Shown here one piece after another: positions 1 through 5,916 of a DNA stretch of 6,025 nucleotides. The position numbers were made by a program, and so were the translations under genes. Within the stretch, counting starts at the first letter, position 1. Every line of letters starts with the position of its first letter. Source of the stretch: Candidatus Acetothermia bacterium (lineage in GTDB: Bacteria > Bipolaricaulota > Bipolaricaulia > Bipolaricaulales > Bipolaricaulaceae); assembly GCA_003552425.1 (NCBI GenBank), contig PUMC01000054.1, forward strand, positions 1 through 6,025. Direction: 5' to 3'. The notes under the pieces are model-generated. The model worked only from the letters and a program-made list of their open reading frames with translations, did no database searches and was not told the DNA's origin.

Positions 1-780
1 AAACGTGGCAACAAGGAATGTGTGATCGGACGGCCGTTCCGCTCGCCGGGGCTCCACGTCGATCCAAGCATTCACGGAGGTTTCGGCAAGGGGAGGTGTT
101 GCCCAGATGTGGTCCACGCGCCACCCGACGCCCCGGTCCAGAGCTCCGGCCACGCGGTAGTCCCAAAACGTGTACTGACCGGGCTCGTCCGGATGGTGGC
201 GCCGGAAAACGTCCACGAACCCCCATGCGCGGAGCTCCTCCAGCGCTGCGCGGGCATCGGGATGGAAGTCGACGTGTCGCTTCAGCCTGACAGGATCGTG
301 TACGTCGATCGCCTCAGGGGCGACGTTGAAATCGCCGCACCAAAGCAGCGGTTCGTCAGGTTGGAAGTGCTTCTCGAAATACGCCCGAAGACGAGCAAGC
401 CACTCTAGCTTGTACGTGAACTTCGGTGAATCGACCTTCTCCCCCATGGGCACATAGGTGTTGACCACGGGGATGCCCGCTACCGTGAGCCGGAGTAGGC
501 GCGCTTCATCCGCTGGGCCTCCATCATCCAGTCCCGCAGCCACGTTCTTCGGTACGTCGCGCGTGGCTATGGCTACGCCGGCGTGAGCCTTCTGACCGCG
601 GTACGTTACGTGATAGCCGGCGTCTCGGAACGGCGCCTCTGGGAACTCCTGGTCCTGGACCTTCGTCTCTTGGAGACACAGGATGTCGGGCTGGTACGTT
701 GTTAGCCAGTCCGTGACGATACCCAGGCGACTCCGGATCGAGTTGGTGTTGAACGTAGCGACTACGCGCGATGATGCCAT
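1..780 (-). CDS. xth: Exonuclease III-family AP endonuclease (3' end beyond window)
   Basis: This is a DNA repair enzyme of the endonuclease/exonuclease/phosphatase fold, expected to cut DNA 5' of abasic sites and to trim 3' ends, using Mg2+. I translated 260 codons without a stop from ATG 780 to the left edge. Comparison with E. coli ExoIII (268 aa) suggests only a few residues are missing. Active-site motifs appear in order: FNTN (N11), LQETK (E38), NTYVPMG (Y109), GDFN (D150, N152), RVDHIWAT (D223) and PSDH (D252, H253). Small departures from the usual sequence are S14 where FNxNG normally has Gly, and TF after SDH where AP is common. The start is preceded by a strong Shine-Dalgarno sequence and lies 9 nt after the stop of the upstream hydrolase, so the two are probably co-transcribed. 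The family call is firm. Whether the main activity is AP endonuclease or exonuclease cannot be read from sequence. Confidence 0.93.
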   Translation of the reverse strand, partial: MASSRVVATFNTNSIRSRLGIVTDWLTTYQPDILCLQETKVQDQEFPEAPFRDAGYHVTYRGQKAHAGVAIATRDVPKNVAAGLDDGGPADEARLLRLTVAGIPVVNTYVPMGEKVDSPKFTYKLEWLARLRAYFEKHFQPDEPLLWCGDFNVAPEAIDVHDPVRLKRHVDFHPDARAALEELRAWGFVDVFRRHHPDEPGQYTFWDYRVAGALDRGVGWRVDHIWATPPLAETSVNAWIDVEPRRAERPSDHTFLVATF

Positions 781-791
781 GGTGCCTCCTT
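781..791 (-). promoter_or_regulatory. Strong ribosome binding site for the exonuclease III gene
   Basis: Read on the minus strand this is AAGGAGGCACC immediately before ATG 780. It is a full AAGGAGG Shine-Dalgarno sequence, four bases from the start. Its first A's come from the TAA stop of the upstream hydrolase (790-792), so termination there delivers ribosomes directly onto this site. It is the best ribosome binding site in the window and fixes the start of the downstream gene. Confidence 0.85.
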
Positions 792-1635
792 ACGTGGCGG
801 CCGGTTTGTCCGCTGCCTCCGAGCCGGTATCTCGCCACGCATCGTCGTTCAGGGTGAGGCCGTCGGTCGCCGCAATCACCGGGAGGCCGAGCTGTTCGGT
901 GGCCTTCTGGGCGAGCTTACGCGGACCGGCACGCAGCATCGTCATGCCAAAGTGGGTCAGCACAGCCAGACGGGGACGTACCTCCTGGACCATCTCCAGT
1001 GCTTGGGGATAGCAGAGGTGCTCGATGTCCGGGTTCCAGTCGAGGAGGACGGTGTTGAGCACCAGCAGAGCACAACCAGCATAGTGTCGGGCAAGATCCG
1101 GGGTCAGTTTTCCATCCACAACAAAACCAATGCGACCCTCGGGGGCTGTCAGCACGAGGCCAAAGGTGTCCACGCTGTGCTGATGGCGGACGGGGCGAAT
1201 CGCGATGTCCCCCACCACGACATCTCGGTCCTGTTCCCACAGCGCGATGCGGTCGAGGAAGCCTCGCAAGTATCGCAGAACGATCGGGTCCTCGCCCTCG
1301 AGGGCATCCCGCGGGGCGAGCAGCGTCCCCCGCTGCTGCCGCCCCCCCTCGGTCAGTGCCTCCACGAGGACGTTAACATCCGCTGCGTGATCGAGGTGCT
1401 TGTGCGATAGGAGGATTGCGGAGAGCTTCTCCGGGTAGAGCGGTGGTCGTGCCCTACGTGCTCTGAGCAACGTGCCCGGACCAGGGTCCAGCAGCAGTTG
1501 CGTGTGGCCAAGCTCGAGCCACGTGCCTGCGGAGTAGCGCAGTTGGCGCGCCACCACAAACCGAGCTCCTGCCGTGCCTAAAAACCGGATCCAGCCCACC
1601 GCTGGATGGTACGCTCGTTCCCGGGGTTGTGCCAA
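790..1635 (-). CDS. Metallo-beta-lactamase-fold hydrolase, RNase Z-like metal site
   Basis: This is a predicted cytoplasmic metal-dependent hydrolase; its substrate is unknown. From TTG 1635 it has 281 residues. The N-terminal strand IRFLGTAGARFVVARQL is typical of a family found in archaea and bacteria. The metal-binding set is complete: HKHLDH at 78-83, H153 in HQHSVDTFGL (similar to the RNase Z motif with H-S-x-x-T-x-G), D174 in VVDGKLT, and H228 in LTHFGM. The long exosite arm of true tRNase Z is not visible, so tRNA 3' processing is not assumed. The start is uncertain. TTG 1635 has no Shine-Dalgarno sequence; GTG 1599 (residue 13, just before the conserved strand) is an alternative, also without one. 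The gene follows recR by 25 nt or 61 nt, and translation may be coupled to recR. The last ten or so residues look like a disordered tail. The fold call is firm and the function open. Confidence 0.85.
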   Translation of the reverse strand: MAQPRERAYHPAVGWIRFLGTAGARFVVARQLRYSAGTWLELGHTQLLLDPGPGTLLRARRARPPLYPEKLSAILLSHKHLDHAADVNVLVEALTEGGRQQRGTLLAPRDALEGEDPIVLRYLRGFLDRIALWEQDRDVVVGDIAIRPVRHQHSVDTFGLVLTAPEGRIGFVVDGKLTPDLARHYAGCALLVLNTVLLDWNPDIEHLCYPQALEMVQEVRPRLAVLTHFGMTMLRAGPRKLAQKATEQLGLPVIAATDGLTLNDDAWRDTGSEAADKPAAT

Positions 1636-1660
1636 TGCGCGGCCGTGCGCTCGGGCGATG

Positions 1661-2248
1661 CTACAGCTGAACGCGTCCTCGCAGCGCCCGCGCCAAGGTC
1701 ACCTCATCGGCCGACTCCAGGTCGCGTCCGACCGGTACGCCCTGGGCGATCTGCGTGACCCTCACCCCGGTGGGTCGGAGCTTCCGGGCCATGTGCATGC
1801 CCGTGAGGTCGCCCTCCATGTTCGGCTCGAGCGCAAGCACGACCTCCTGAATGCCCTCTTCCTCCACTCTGCGCACCAGAGCATCCATGGCCAGGTTATC
1901 GGGACCCACGCCCGCCGACGGACTGACCAGGCCACCGAGTACGTGGTACGTGCCGTGGAACTCCCCCGTGCGCTCCACGCTCTGGATCTCCCATGGCCGG
2001 GCCACGACGCAGACGGTTGCCCGGTCACGCTTGCCATCACGGCAGACGGGGCACAGCGCATCGGCGGCGAAGTTTCCACACCGGGTGCAGGTGTGCACGC
2101 GCTCGTGAAGTGTGGATACGGCCGTACCAAGCTGTCGCGCTTCCTCCGGTTTGGCCAGCAGGAAGAAGGCGATCCGCTCAGCTGAGCGGCGACCAATCCC
2201 CGGGAGCCTCCCCAGCGCCGTCAACAGCTCCTCTAAGGGGCTGATCAC
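1661..2248 (-). CDS. recR: Recombination mediator protein RecR
   Basis: RecR acts in the RecFOR pathway, helping RecO and RecF load RecA on gapped single-stranded DNA. The protein has 195 residues, close to the usual 198-200. The N-terminal helix-hairpin-helix includes LGRLPGIGRRSAERIAF (12-28). A four-cysteine zinc finger uses C54, C57, C66 and C69. A Toprim domain follows, with YHVLGG (101-106), GVGPDNL and the C-terminal PVGRDLESADEVTLARAL (172-189), the last being diagnostic. The first Toprim motif is unusual: VVARPWEI at 81-88, where relatives generally have VVE-x-P-x-[DE], so the expected glutamate is Ala83. The second acidic cluster reads EPNMEGD (141-147). The start is GTG 2248, overlapping the TGA of ybaB in GTGA with no clear Shine-Dalgarno sequence, consistent with translational coupling. 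The dnaX-ybaB-recR order is common in bacteria. Confidence 0.96.
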   Translation of the reverse strand: MISPLEELLTALGRLPGIGRRSAERIAFFLLAKPEEARQLGTAVSTLHERVHTCTRCGNFAADALCPVCRDGKRDRATVCVVARPWEIQSVERTGEFHGTYHVLGGLVSPSAGVGPDNLAMDALVRRVEEEGIQEVVLALEPNMEGDLTGMHMARKLRPTGVRVTQIAQGVPVGRDLESADEVTLARALRGRVQL

Positions 2249-2565
2249 GGCATGATGCCGGGTGGCAGCCCGCCCCCCAGATCGGCCATGAGCTCCTTGG
2301 CCATCGCCTGGGCCTTGTCCTGTGCTTCCTGGACGGCCGCCACCGCAAGGTCCTGCAGCATGGTCACATCGGCCGGGTCCACCACCTCGGCGGAGAAGCC
2401 AAGTTCCAGGAGACGCCCCTGGCCGGACACAACGGCGCGCACCATTCCGCCGCCCGCCGTTGCCTCGACCCGCGCCTCCTCGAGCTGCTGTTGGCGCTCG
2501 GCCATCTCCGCCTGCAGGCGCTGGGCCTGTTGCATCAGTTTCCTCATATCGCCGAAGCCTTTCAT
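2245..2565 (-). CDS. ybaB: YbaB/EbfC family nucleoid-associated DNA-binding protein
   Basis: This is a small DNA-binding protein of the YbaB/EbfC family; members dimerise in a tweezer-like shape and are thought to act as nucleoid-associated proteins. It has 106 residues, the normal size. The N-terminal amphipathic helix (about 5-36, rich in Q, E, A and L) is followed by the conserved core GGGMVRAVVSGQGRLLEL (38-55), VVDPADVTMLQDL (61-73) and a C-terminal helix ending in LPPGIMP. The start at ATG 2565 overlaps the TGA of dnaX in ATGA, and the stop overlaps the recR start, so translation is probably coupled through all three genes. A GAAGGAG Shine-Dalgarno sequence lies 8 nt upstream, inside dnaX. 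The family assignment is firm. A gene-specific role beyond the dnaX-recR neighbourhood is not shown. Confidence 0.95.
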   Translation of the reverse strand: MKGFGDMRKLMQQAQRLQAEMAERQQQLEEARVEATAGGGMVRAVVSGQGRLLELGFSAEVVDPADVTMLQDLAVAAVQEAQDKAQAMAKELMADLGGGLPPGIMP

Positions 2566-4037
2566 CCGGATTGCTCCTTCACGATCTCTCCCTCCAACAC
2601 CTCGGCCGCCAGTGCGGCGCGCTCTTCAAGGGACGGTTCAGGACCCTCACGTCCCTCCCATTCCACGTGTACGGCCAACAGAGCGCCGAAACACCGCTGG
2701 GCTATCTGTTCCACAAGTCGAAGCGCATCCGGCTCCTGAAGGCACTCGTAGTGAAGCCGATACCCGTCTGGGAGCACGATGCGCAGTGTGCCGTCGGCAA
2801 AGGTGGCCTTGGCCGGTGCCAGGAACACGGCAACGGACCGCCGCTCCTGATAGCACTCGGTGAGCATCCTCTGCCACTCTGGATGCTCTTCCTCCCCGGC
2901 GGATTGCTGTTGGGGCGAAGGCGGGTGAACTCGGCTCTGCTCAGCACCCTCTGCCGCCTCGGTTGAAGCTTCCTCAGGGGAAACCTGCTTTCCCTCCGGT
3001 TCAACGGTGATCGGGCCCCCTTGGGGACCGCACAGTTCAAGAATGCCGAGTTCAACATGAAGCCTTCGCGATACGGCGCGCGGTAGCTCCGCCCGCCAGC
3101 GAACGAGGGCACGTGCAACGGGGATCAGATGCGTTGACCCGTCGATGATCCGGTCCCGAGCCCGTGCAGCTGCCTCTTCGAGGAACATGCCAAGATCTCT
3201 GCCCCGCGTGACAAGCTCGGCCACGATGGAAAGCGGCGGCTGAGGGTCGCAAGAGGCGAGCGCCTTGATGAACGAATCGAGCGTCTCGATCGGGGGGAGC
3301 CCTAGGATGTCGAGCACGGTCTTTTCGGTCACGGGTGCACCACGCCCCATCTGCTCGAGCAGCACCTCTGCGTCCCGCAGGGCTCCGCCGCTTCGGGCGG
3401 CGATCAACGCAGCCGCACGCTCTTCGAGCTCGATGCCCTCGTTACCGGCGATCTCCGCCAGCTTGCCGGCGATCAGCTCCTGGGGAACCGGCGCGAACTC
3501 GAACGCCTGACAGCGCGAAAGCACGGTTGAGGGGATCTTGTGAGGTTCGGTGGTTGCCAGGATGAACAGCACGCGCGGCGGCGGCTCCTCCAGAGTCTTG
3601 AGGAGGGCGTTGAACGCCTCACCGGTGAGCATGTGGACTTCGTCGATGATGTACACCTTGTACCGCGCGCCAGCTGGAACATACCCAACCTGCTCCCGCA
3701 ACTGCCGGATCTGGTCGATCCCACGGTTGGACGCGCCATCGATCTCCACCACGTCGAGCGCCTTGCCGCCGAGGATGCGGGTACAACTCTCACAGGCATT
3801 GCACGGTTCCCCGTCCCGTATGTCGAGGCAGTTCACCGCCCTGGCGAGGATCCTGGCCACGGAGGTCTTTCCCACACCACGTTGGCCGCAGAGCAGATAG
3901 GCGTGTGCGGTTCGGCCCTGTGCAACGGCTCGCCTGAGGGTGCCCACGACAATTTCCTGGCCGATGACCTGGGCGAACGCGTGGGGTCGCCAGCGGCGGT
4001 ACAACGATAGCTCTTGGGCATGCTCGATGGGGCTCAT
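2562..4037 (-). CDS. dnaX: DNA polymerase III gamma/tau subunit (clamp loader ATPase)
   Basis: This is the motor subunit of the clamp loader, which opens the beta sliding clamp and places it on primed DNA. The product has 491 residues, shorter than E. coli tau (643). Visible parts: RRWRP entry motif (14-18), Walker A GQRGVGKT (51-58), a zinc module (C70, C79, C82, C85), Walker B VYIIDEVHML (128-137, D132/E133), the SRC motif with arginine finger R175 (174-176), and sensor 2 ALRDAE with R221. The clamp-loader collar region runs to about 340. A low-complexity Glu/Ser/Gln/Pro linker covers about 341-385. A C-terminal domain (386-460, starting EWQRMLTECY) resembles the small tau C-terminal fold. 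ATG 4037 is the first possible start after an in-frame TGA nine bases upstream; it has no obvious Shine-Dalgarno sequence. I saw no A-rich slippage site of the kind that makes gamma in E. coli or Thermus. Confidence 0.97.
   Translation of the reverse strand: MSPIEHAQELSLYRRWRPHAFAQVIGQEIVVGTLRRAVAQGRTAHAYLLCGQRGVGKTSVARILARAVNCLDIRDGEPCNACESCTRILGGKALDVVEIDGASNRGIDQIRQLREQVGYVPAGARYKVYIIDEVHMLTGEAFNALLKTLEEPPPRVLFILATTEPHKIPSTVLSRCQAFEFAPVPQELIAGKLAEIAGNEGIELEERAAALIAARSGGALRDAEVLLEQMGRGAPVTEKTVLDILGLPPIETLDSFIKALASCDPQPPLSIVAELVTRGRDLGMFLEEAAARARDRIIDGSTHLIPVARALVRWRAELPRAVSRRLHVELGILELCGPQGGPITVEPEGKQVSPEEASTEAAEGAEQSRVHPPSPQQQSAGEEEHPEWQRMLTECYQERRSVAVFLAPAKATFADGTLRIVLPDGYRLHYECLQEPDALRLVEQIAQRCFGALLAVHVEWEGREGPEPSLEERAALAAEVLEGEIVKEQSG
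2574..2580 (-). promoter_or_regulatory. Ribosome binding site for ybaB inside the dnaX 3' end
   Basis: The minus strand reads GAAGGAG, eight bases before ATG 2565. It is a good Shine-Dalgarno sequence embedded in the last codons of dnaX. It supports the chosen ybaB start and suggests ybaB can be translated independently as well as by coupling to dnaX termination. Confidence 0.75.
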
Positions 4038-4088
4038 CGCCGATCAAGGGAAGCTTAAGCGAAAGGGGCCATCGGGCAACCGCCGTGT
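4038..4088 (-). promoter_or_regulatory. Short spacer before dnaX with a weak promoter-like sequence
   Basis: These 51 bases separate the exported-protein gene from dnaX. On the minus strand TTGCCC is followed after 16 bases by TAAGCT, a poor match to a sigma70-type promoter, and the AT-richest part is a short TTAAGCTT palindrome. There is no hairpin with a T-run, so transcription could simply read through from the upstream gene into dnaX. I list it because it is the only place for a dedicated dnaX promoter. The promoter itself is weakly supported. Confidence 0.2.
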
Positions 4089-5198
4089 CTAGGGGATGGT
4101 GCCCAAGCGCAGAGTCAGACCAGCCTTCCAGGACATAAGACCTTCGGGCCCCACGGAGATACCGGTGTTGAGGGATACGTGCTTGCTGACCTCTGCGTTG
4201 AGCTCGGCATCGGTCCGGGACCAGCCCCATAGGATATCGTTGTCGCCAAGCCACAGGGTAAGCGAGAAGCACGTGCCGCGAGCGATGGGGACACGCACAT
4301 TTCCGCGGAAGTAGTAGGGCGCTTTCACGAGGCCGAACCCCACGAGGTCAAAGGCCGCGTCCAACCAACCGTTCCCCACGGCACACTGAAGCGTGAGACC
4401 GAGCAAGCGGAAACCGGTGACACGGAGTGGCGGTTCCCAGGCTACCTCAGCGTAAACTGTCAAGCCGCCCCGCCCCAAGACAATTCCCGGCTCCAGCGTT
4501 AGGGAGAGACCCTCTCGTGTGAACAACTGTTCCCATGCGAGCGCCAAGGGTCCGAGCCTTACCTGTCCGGCGAGTCGCACCTGCTCGAGCTCAAGAGGTA
4601 TGGTGAACGAAGCATCGACTTCCCATCCCGGCCACCAGGCGGCCAGCAGGCCTCTCTGGAAGGTGAGCGTCGCCGTGCCCGTTGCTGTGTAGGGGACCGT
4701 GAACGTCCGGCCGGGGCCCACGAGTTCCTGTTCTTCCGGTCTGGCACCGAGATCGATGGCCGCCGCCCAGCCGGCTGGAAGCGTGTCCGGCCATCCGACC
4801 CGTGCCCAAGCGCCGAACAACAGGGTGTCATCACCGTAGGTGTCGCCCCACACCCACACCAAGTGGCTGACGAGATTCCCTCGGGCTCCTTCAACGTCCG
4901 CTTGGACATAGCGAATCGTTGGCCCTGCAGTATCCCAGACGAGGAGCCAGCTTGCGCTGTTCCCATGGCTCCGTGCTTCCGCCGACCACGCGTTCCACAA
5001 GGGGACGTTGGCCTCGCCTGTCAGCAGGTTGGTCACGCTCAACGGGCCCACATGAAGACCGGCTCCCGTTTCCCACGTGAACACATCGTCGACCGGGAGG
5101 TACCAGCTTGCGGTGAGGCTCACCCCCACACCTGAGCACCCCACACAGAGCGCCCCCAAGCTCATCAGGACCAGCACGGCACGCGTCAACGCTCGCAT
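4089..5198 (-). CDS. Exported beta-strand-rich protein of unknown function
   Basis: I do not recognise this protein. From ATG 5198 it has 369 residues. It opens with a signal-peptide-like segment, MRALTRAVLVLMSLGALC, followed by VGCSG. The CVGC sequence could be an imperfect lipobox, so it may be a lipoprotein or an ordinary secreted protein. The rest is rich in Trp, Gly, Leu, Thr and Val, with many alternating-polarity strands, for example LTVYAEVAWEPPLRVTGFRL, and it ends in a strand-like SWKAGLTLRLGTIP. That pattern suggests an outer-membrane beta-barrel or an all-beta surface protein. The frame stays open back to ATG 5303, but the extra 35 residues are hydrophilic and would bury the signal segment, so I prefer 5198. 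GGCGGAG directly abuts this ATG, which is unusually close for a Shine-Dalgarno sequence. It lies 51 nt before dnaX on the same strand, although no functional link is evident. Confidence 0.7.
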   Translation of the reverse strand: MRALTRAVLVLMSLGALCVGCSGVGVSLTASWYLPVDDVFTWETGAGLHVGPLSVTNLLTGEANVPLWNAWSAEARSHGNSASWLLVWDTAGPTIRYVQADVEGARGNLVSHLVWVWGDTYGDDTLLFGAWARVGWPDTLPAGWAAAIDLGARPEEQELVGPGRTFTVPYTATGTATLTFQRGLLAAWWPGWEVDASFTIPLELEQVRLAGQVRLGPLALAWEQLFTREGLSLTLEPGIVLGRGGLTVYAEVAWEPPLRVTGFRLLGLTLQCAVGNGWLDAAFDLVGFGLVKAPYYFRGNVRVPIARGTCFSLTLWLGDNDILWGWSRTDAELNAEVSKHVSLNTGISVGPEGLMSWKAGLTLRLGTIP

Positions 5199-5301
5199 CT
5201 CCGCCAACAGGTTAGTCGGCGTGAGGTTGATCGCGTGTCCCGCTTGTCCGTGGACGACGGCCCCTTGGTCCCCCGCACAGGTGCCCTGTACTATAAGCTG
5301 C
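5199..5301. promoter_or_regulatory. Divergent intergenic region with overlapping promoter-like signals
   Basis: This region separates the minus-strand exported-protein gene from plus-strand trmY. It is GC-rich except for one AT island, TACTATAAG (5289-5297). On the minus strand this contains TATAGT (5295-5290), a 5/6 match to a -10 box, though with only a poor -35. On the plus strand TACTAT (5289-5294) lies 18 bases after TTGGTC (5265-5270), giving a weak sigma70-like pair that would start transcription at about the trmY ATG. Both directions would compete for the same bases. No terminator or operator repeat was seen. The assignments are by eye. Confidence 0.35.
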
Positions 5302-5916
5302 ATGCGGACCTTTGTGGTGGTAAGTCATACGGTACCGTTAGACGGGGACTTCTCGCTGTCCGACCTCCCTGGCGGAGCCGGCCGCATTGACATCCTCTGC
5401 CGGTGTGCGGTGGAAACGTTCCTCCTTTCTCACGGCAGTCGGAAGGATGCCGTCCTTCACCTGGTGGTCCGGGATCAGCTTGTGATCACCTTGCGGGGGG
5501 ACCAGCTGAGGCATCTGAACCCCGATGAGCGGTCGACGGCAGCGCTTCTCCGCCGGGCGTTGACACGGGGCGTGGGCCTTGCTACAGATGAGGAGGTCCC
5601 GTCAACGCGGGGCATCACCGTACGCCGGGCGGGACTGGCGGGGGTGCTCCGGGAACTCGACCGTGAGGAAGCACGGCCCATGCTCCTGGATGAGGCCGGG
5701 GTGCTGCTCGCCCGGAGCCCTATGCCGGGGCATCCGGCGTTTGTGCTCTCCGATCATCGGGAGTTTGAGCCCGAGGAACGAGCACTCCTGGCGCCGTTGC
5801 CCCGCGTGTCGGTGGGTCCACGATGGTTGCATGGGCACCAGTGCATCACCCTGGTACATGCAGAGTTGGATCAGAGGGAGGCCGGATGGAAGAATGGGTG
5901 CGACTCACAACAGTGA
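5302..5916 (+). CDS. trmY: tRNA (pseudouridine-54 N1)-methyltransferase, TrmY/DUF358 family
   Basis: TrmY is a SPOUT-class, SAM-dependent enzyme that methylates N1 of pseudouridine 54 in the tRNA T-loop. It is well known from archaea, where Pus10 makes the pseudouridine; a few bacterial homologues exist (the UPF0217 group, for example in Vibrio). The 204-residue product is a normal length and starts canonically as MRTFVVVSHT. Family signatures are FSLSDLPGGAGRIDILCRC (17-35), LRHLNPDERSTAALLRRAL (69-87), TRGITVRRAGL (102-112), and the trefoil-knot SAM-binding region FVLSDHREF (147-155), VSVGPRWL (169-176), HQCITLVHAELD (179-190). FVLSDH has Ser where FVLGDH is usual. The 14 residues after ELDQRE (192) look like a non-conserved tail. 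There is no Shine-Dalgarno sequence before ATG 5302, and a -10-like sequence lies only about 8 bases upstream, suggesting a leaderless mRNA. Family confidence is high; activity in this host is inferred. Confidence 0.93.
   Translation: MRTFVVVSHTVPLDGDFSLSDLPGGAGRIDILCRCAVETFLLSHGSRKDAVLHLVVRDQLVITLRGDQLRHLNPDERSTAALLRRALTRGVGLATDEEVPSTRGITVRRAGLAGVLRELDREEARPMLLDEAGVLLARSPMPGHPAFVLSDHREFEPEERALLAPLPRVSVGPRWLHGHQCITLVHAELDQREAGWKNGCDSQQ

Noticed and set aside
22..408. Plus-strand 128-residue open frame opposite the exonuclease III gene
   Set aside because: The minus strand here encodes every ExoIII active-site motif without a break, so this frame is a shadow. It matches no family I know.
1..780. 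Possible foreign codon use in the exonuclease III gene (GTA about 6 of 24 valines, some CTA and ATA)
   Set aside because: recR also uses GTA occasionally, the sample is small, and the gene is tightly coupled to its neighbour, so transfer is not supported.
1574..2185. Plus-strand 203-residue open frame opposite recR
   Set aside because: RecR is unmistakable on the other strand through its zinc finger and Toprim domain; the long open frame follows from high GC content.
2322..2966. Plus-strand 214-residue open frame spanning ybaB and the dnaX 3' end
   Set aside because: It crosses two well-supported genes on the opposite strand and has a low-complexity Pro/Arg-rich translation typical of an antisense frame.
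2988..3005. TTTCCCC in the dnaX linker (minus strand) as a programmed -1 frameshift site
   Set aside because: The codons are GTT TCC CCT, so the heptamer is not in the X-XXY-YYZ phase needed for slippage, and no stem-loop was evident downstream.
4038..4088. Transcription terminator between the exported-protein gene and dnaX
   Set aside because: Only a 3-bp stem (GCC-GGC) and a short TTAAGCTT palindrome are present, with no stable hairpin or T-run.
5077..5301. Upstream extension of trmY to position 5077
   Set aside because: The family starts at MRTFVVV (5302). The added 75 residues have no family resemblance and run antisense to the exported-protein gene.
5199..5303. N-terminal extension of the exported protein to ATG 5303
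   Set aside because: The extra 35 residues are hydrophilic, would bury the signal-like segment starting MRALTRA, and the ATG would fall almost on the predicted -10 box.
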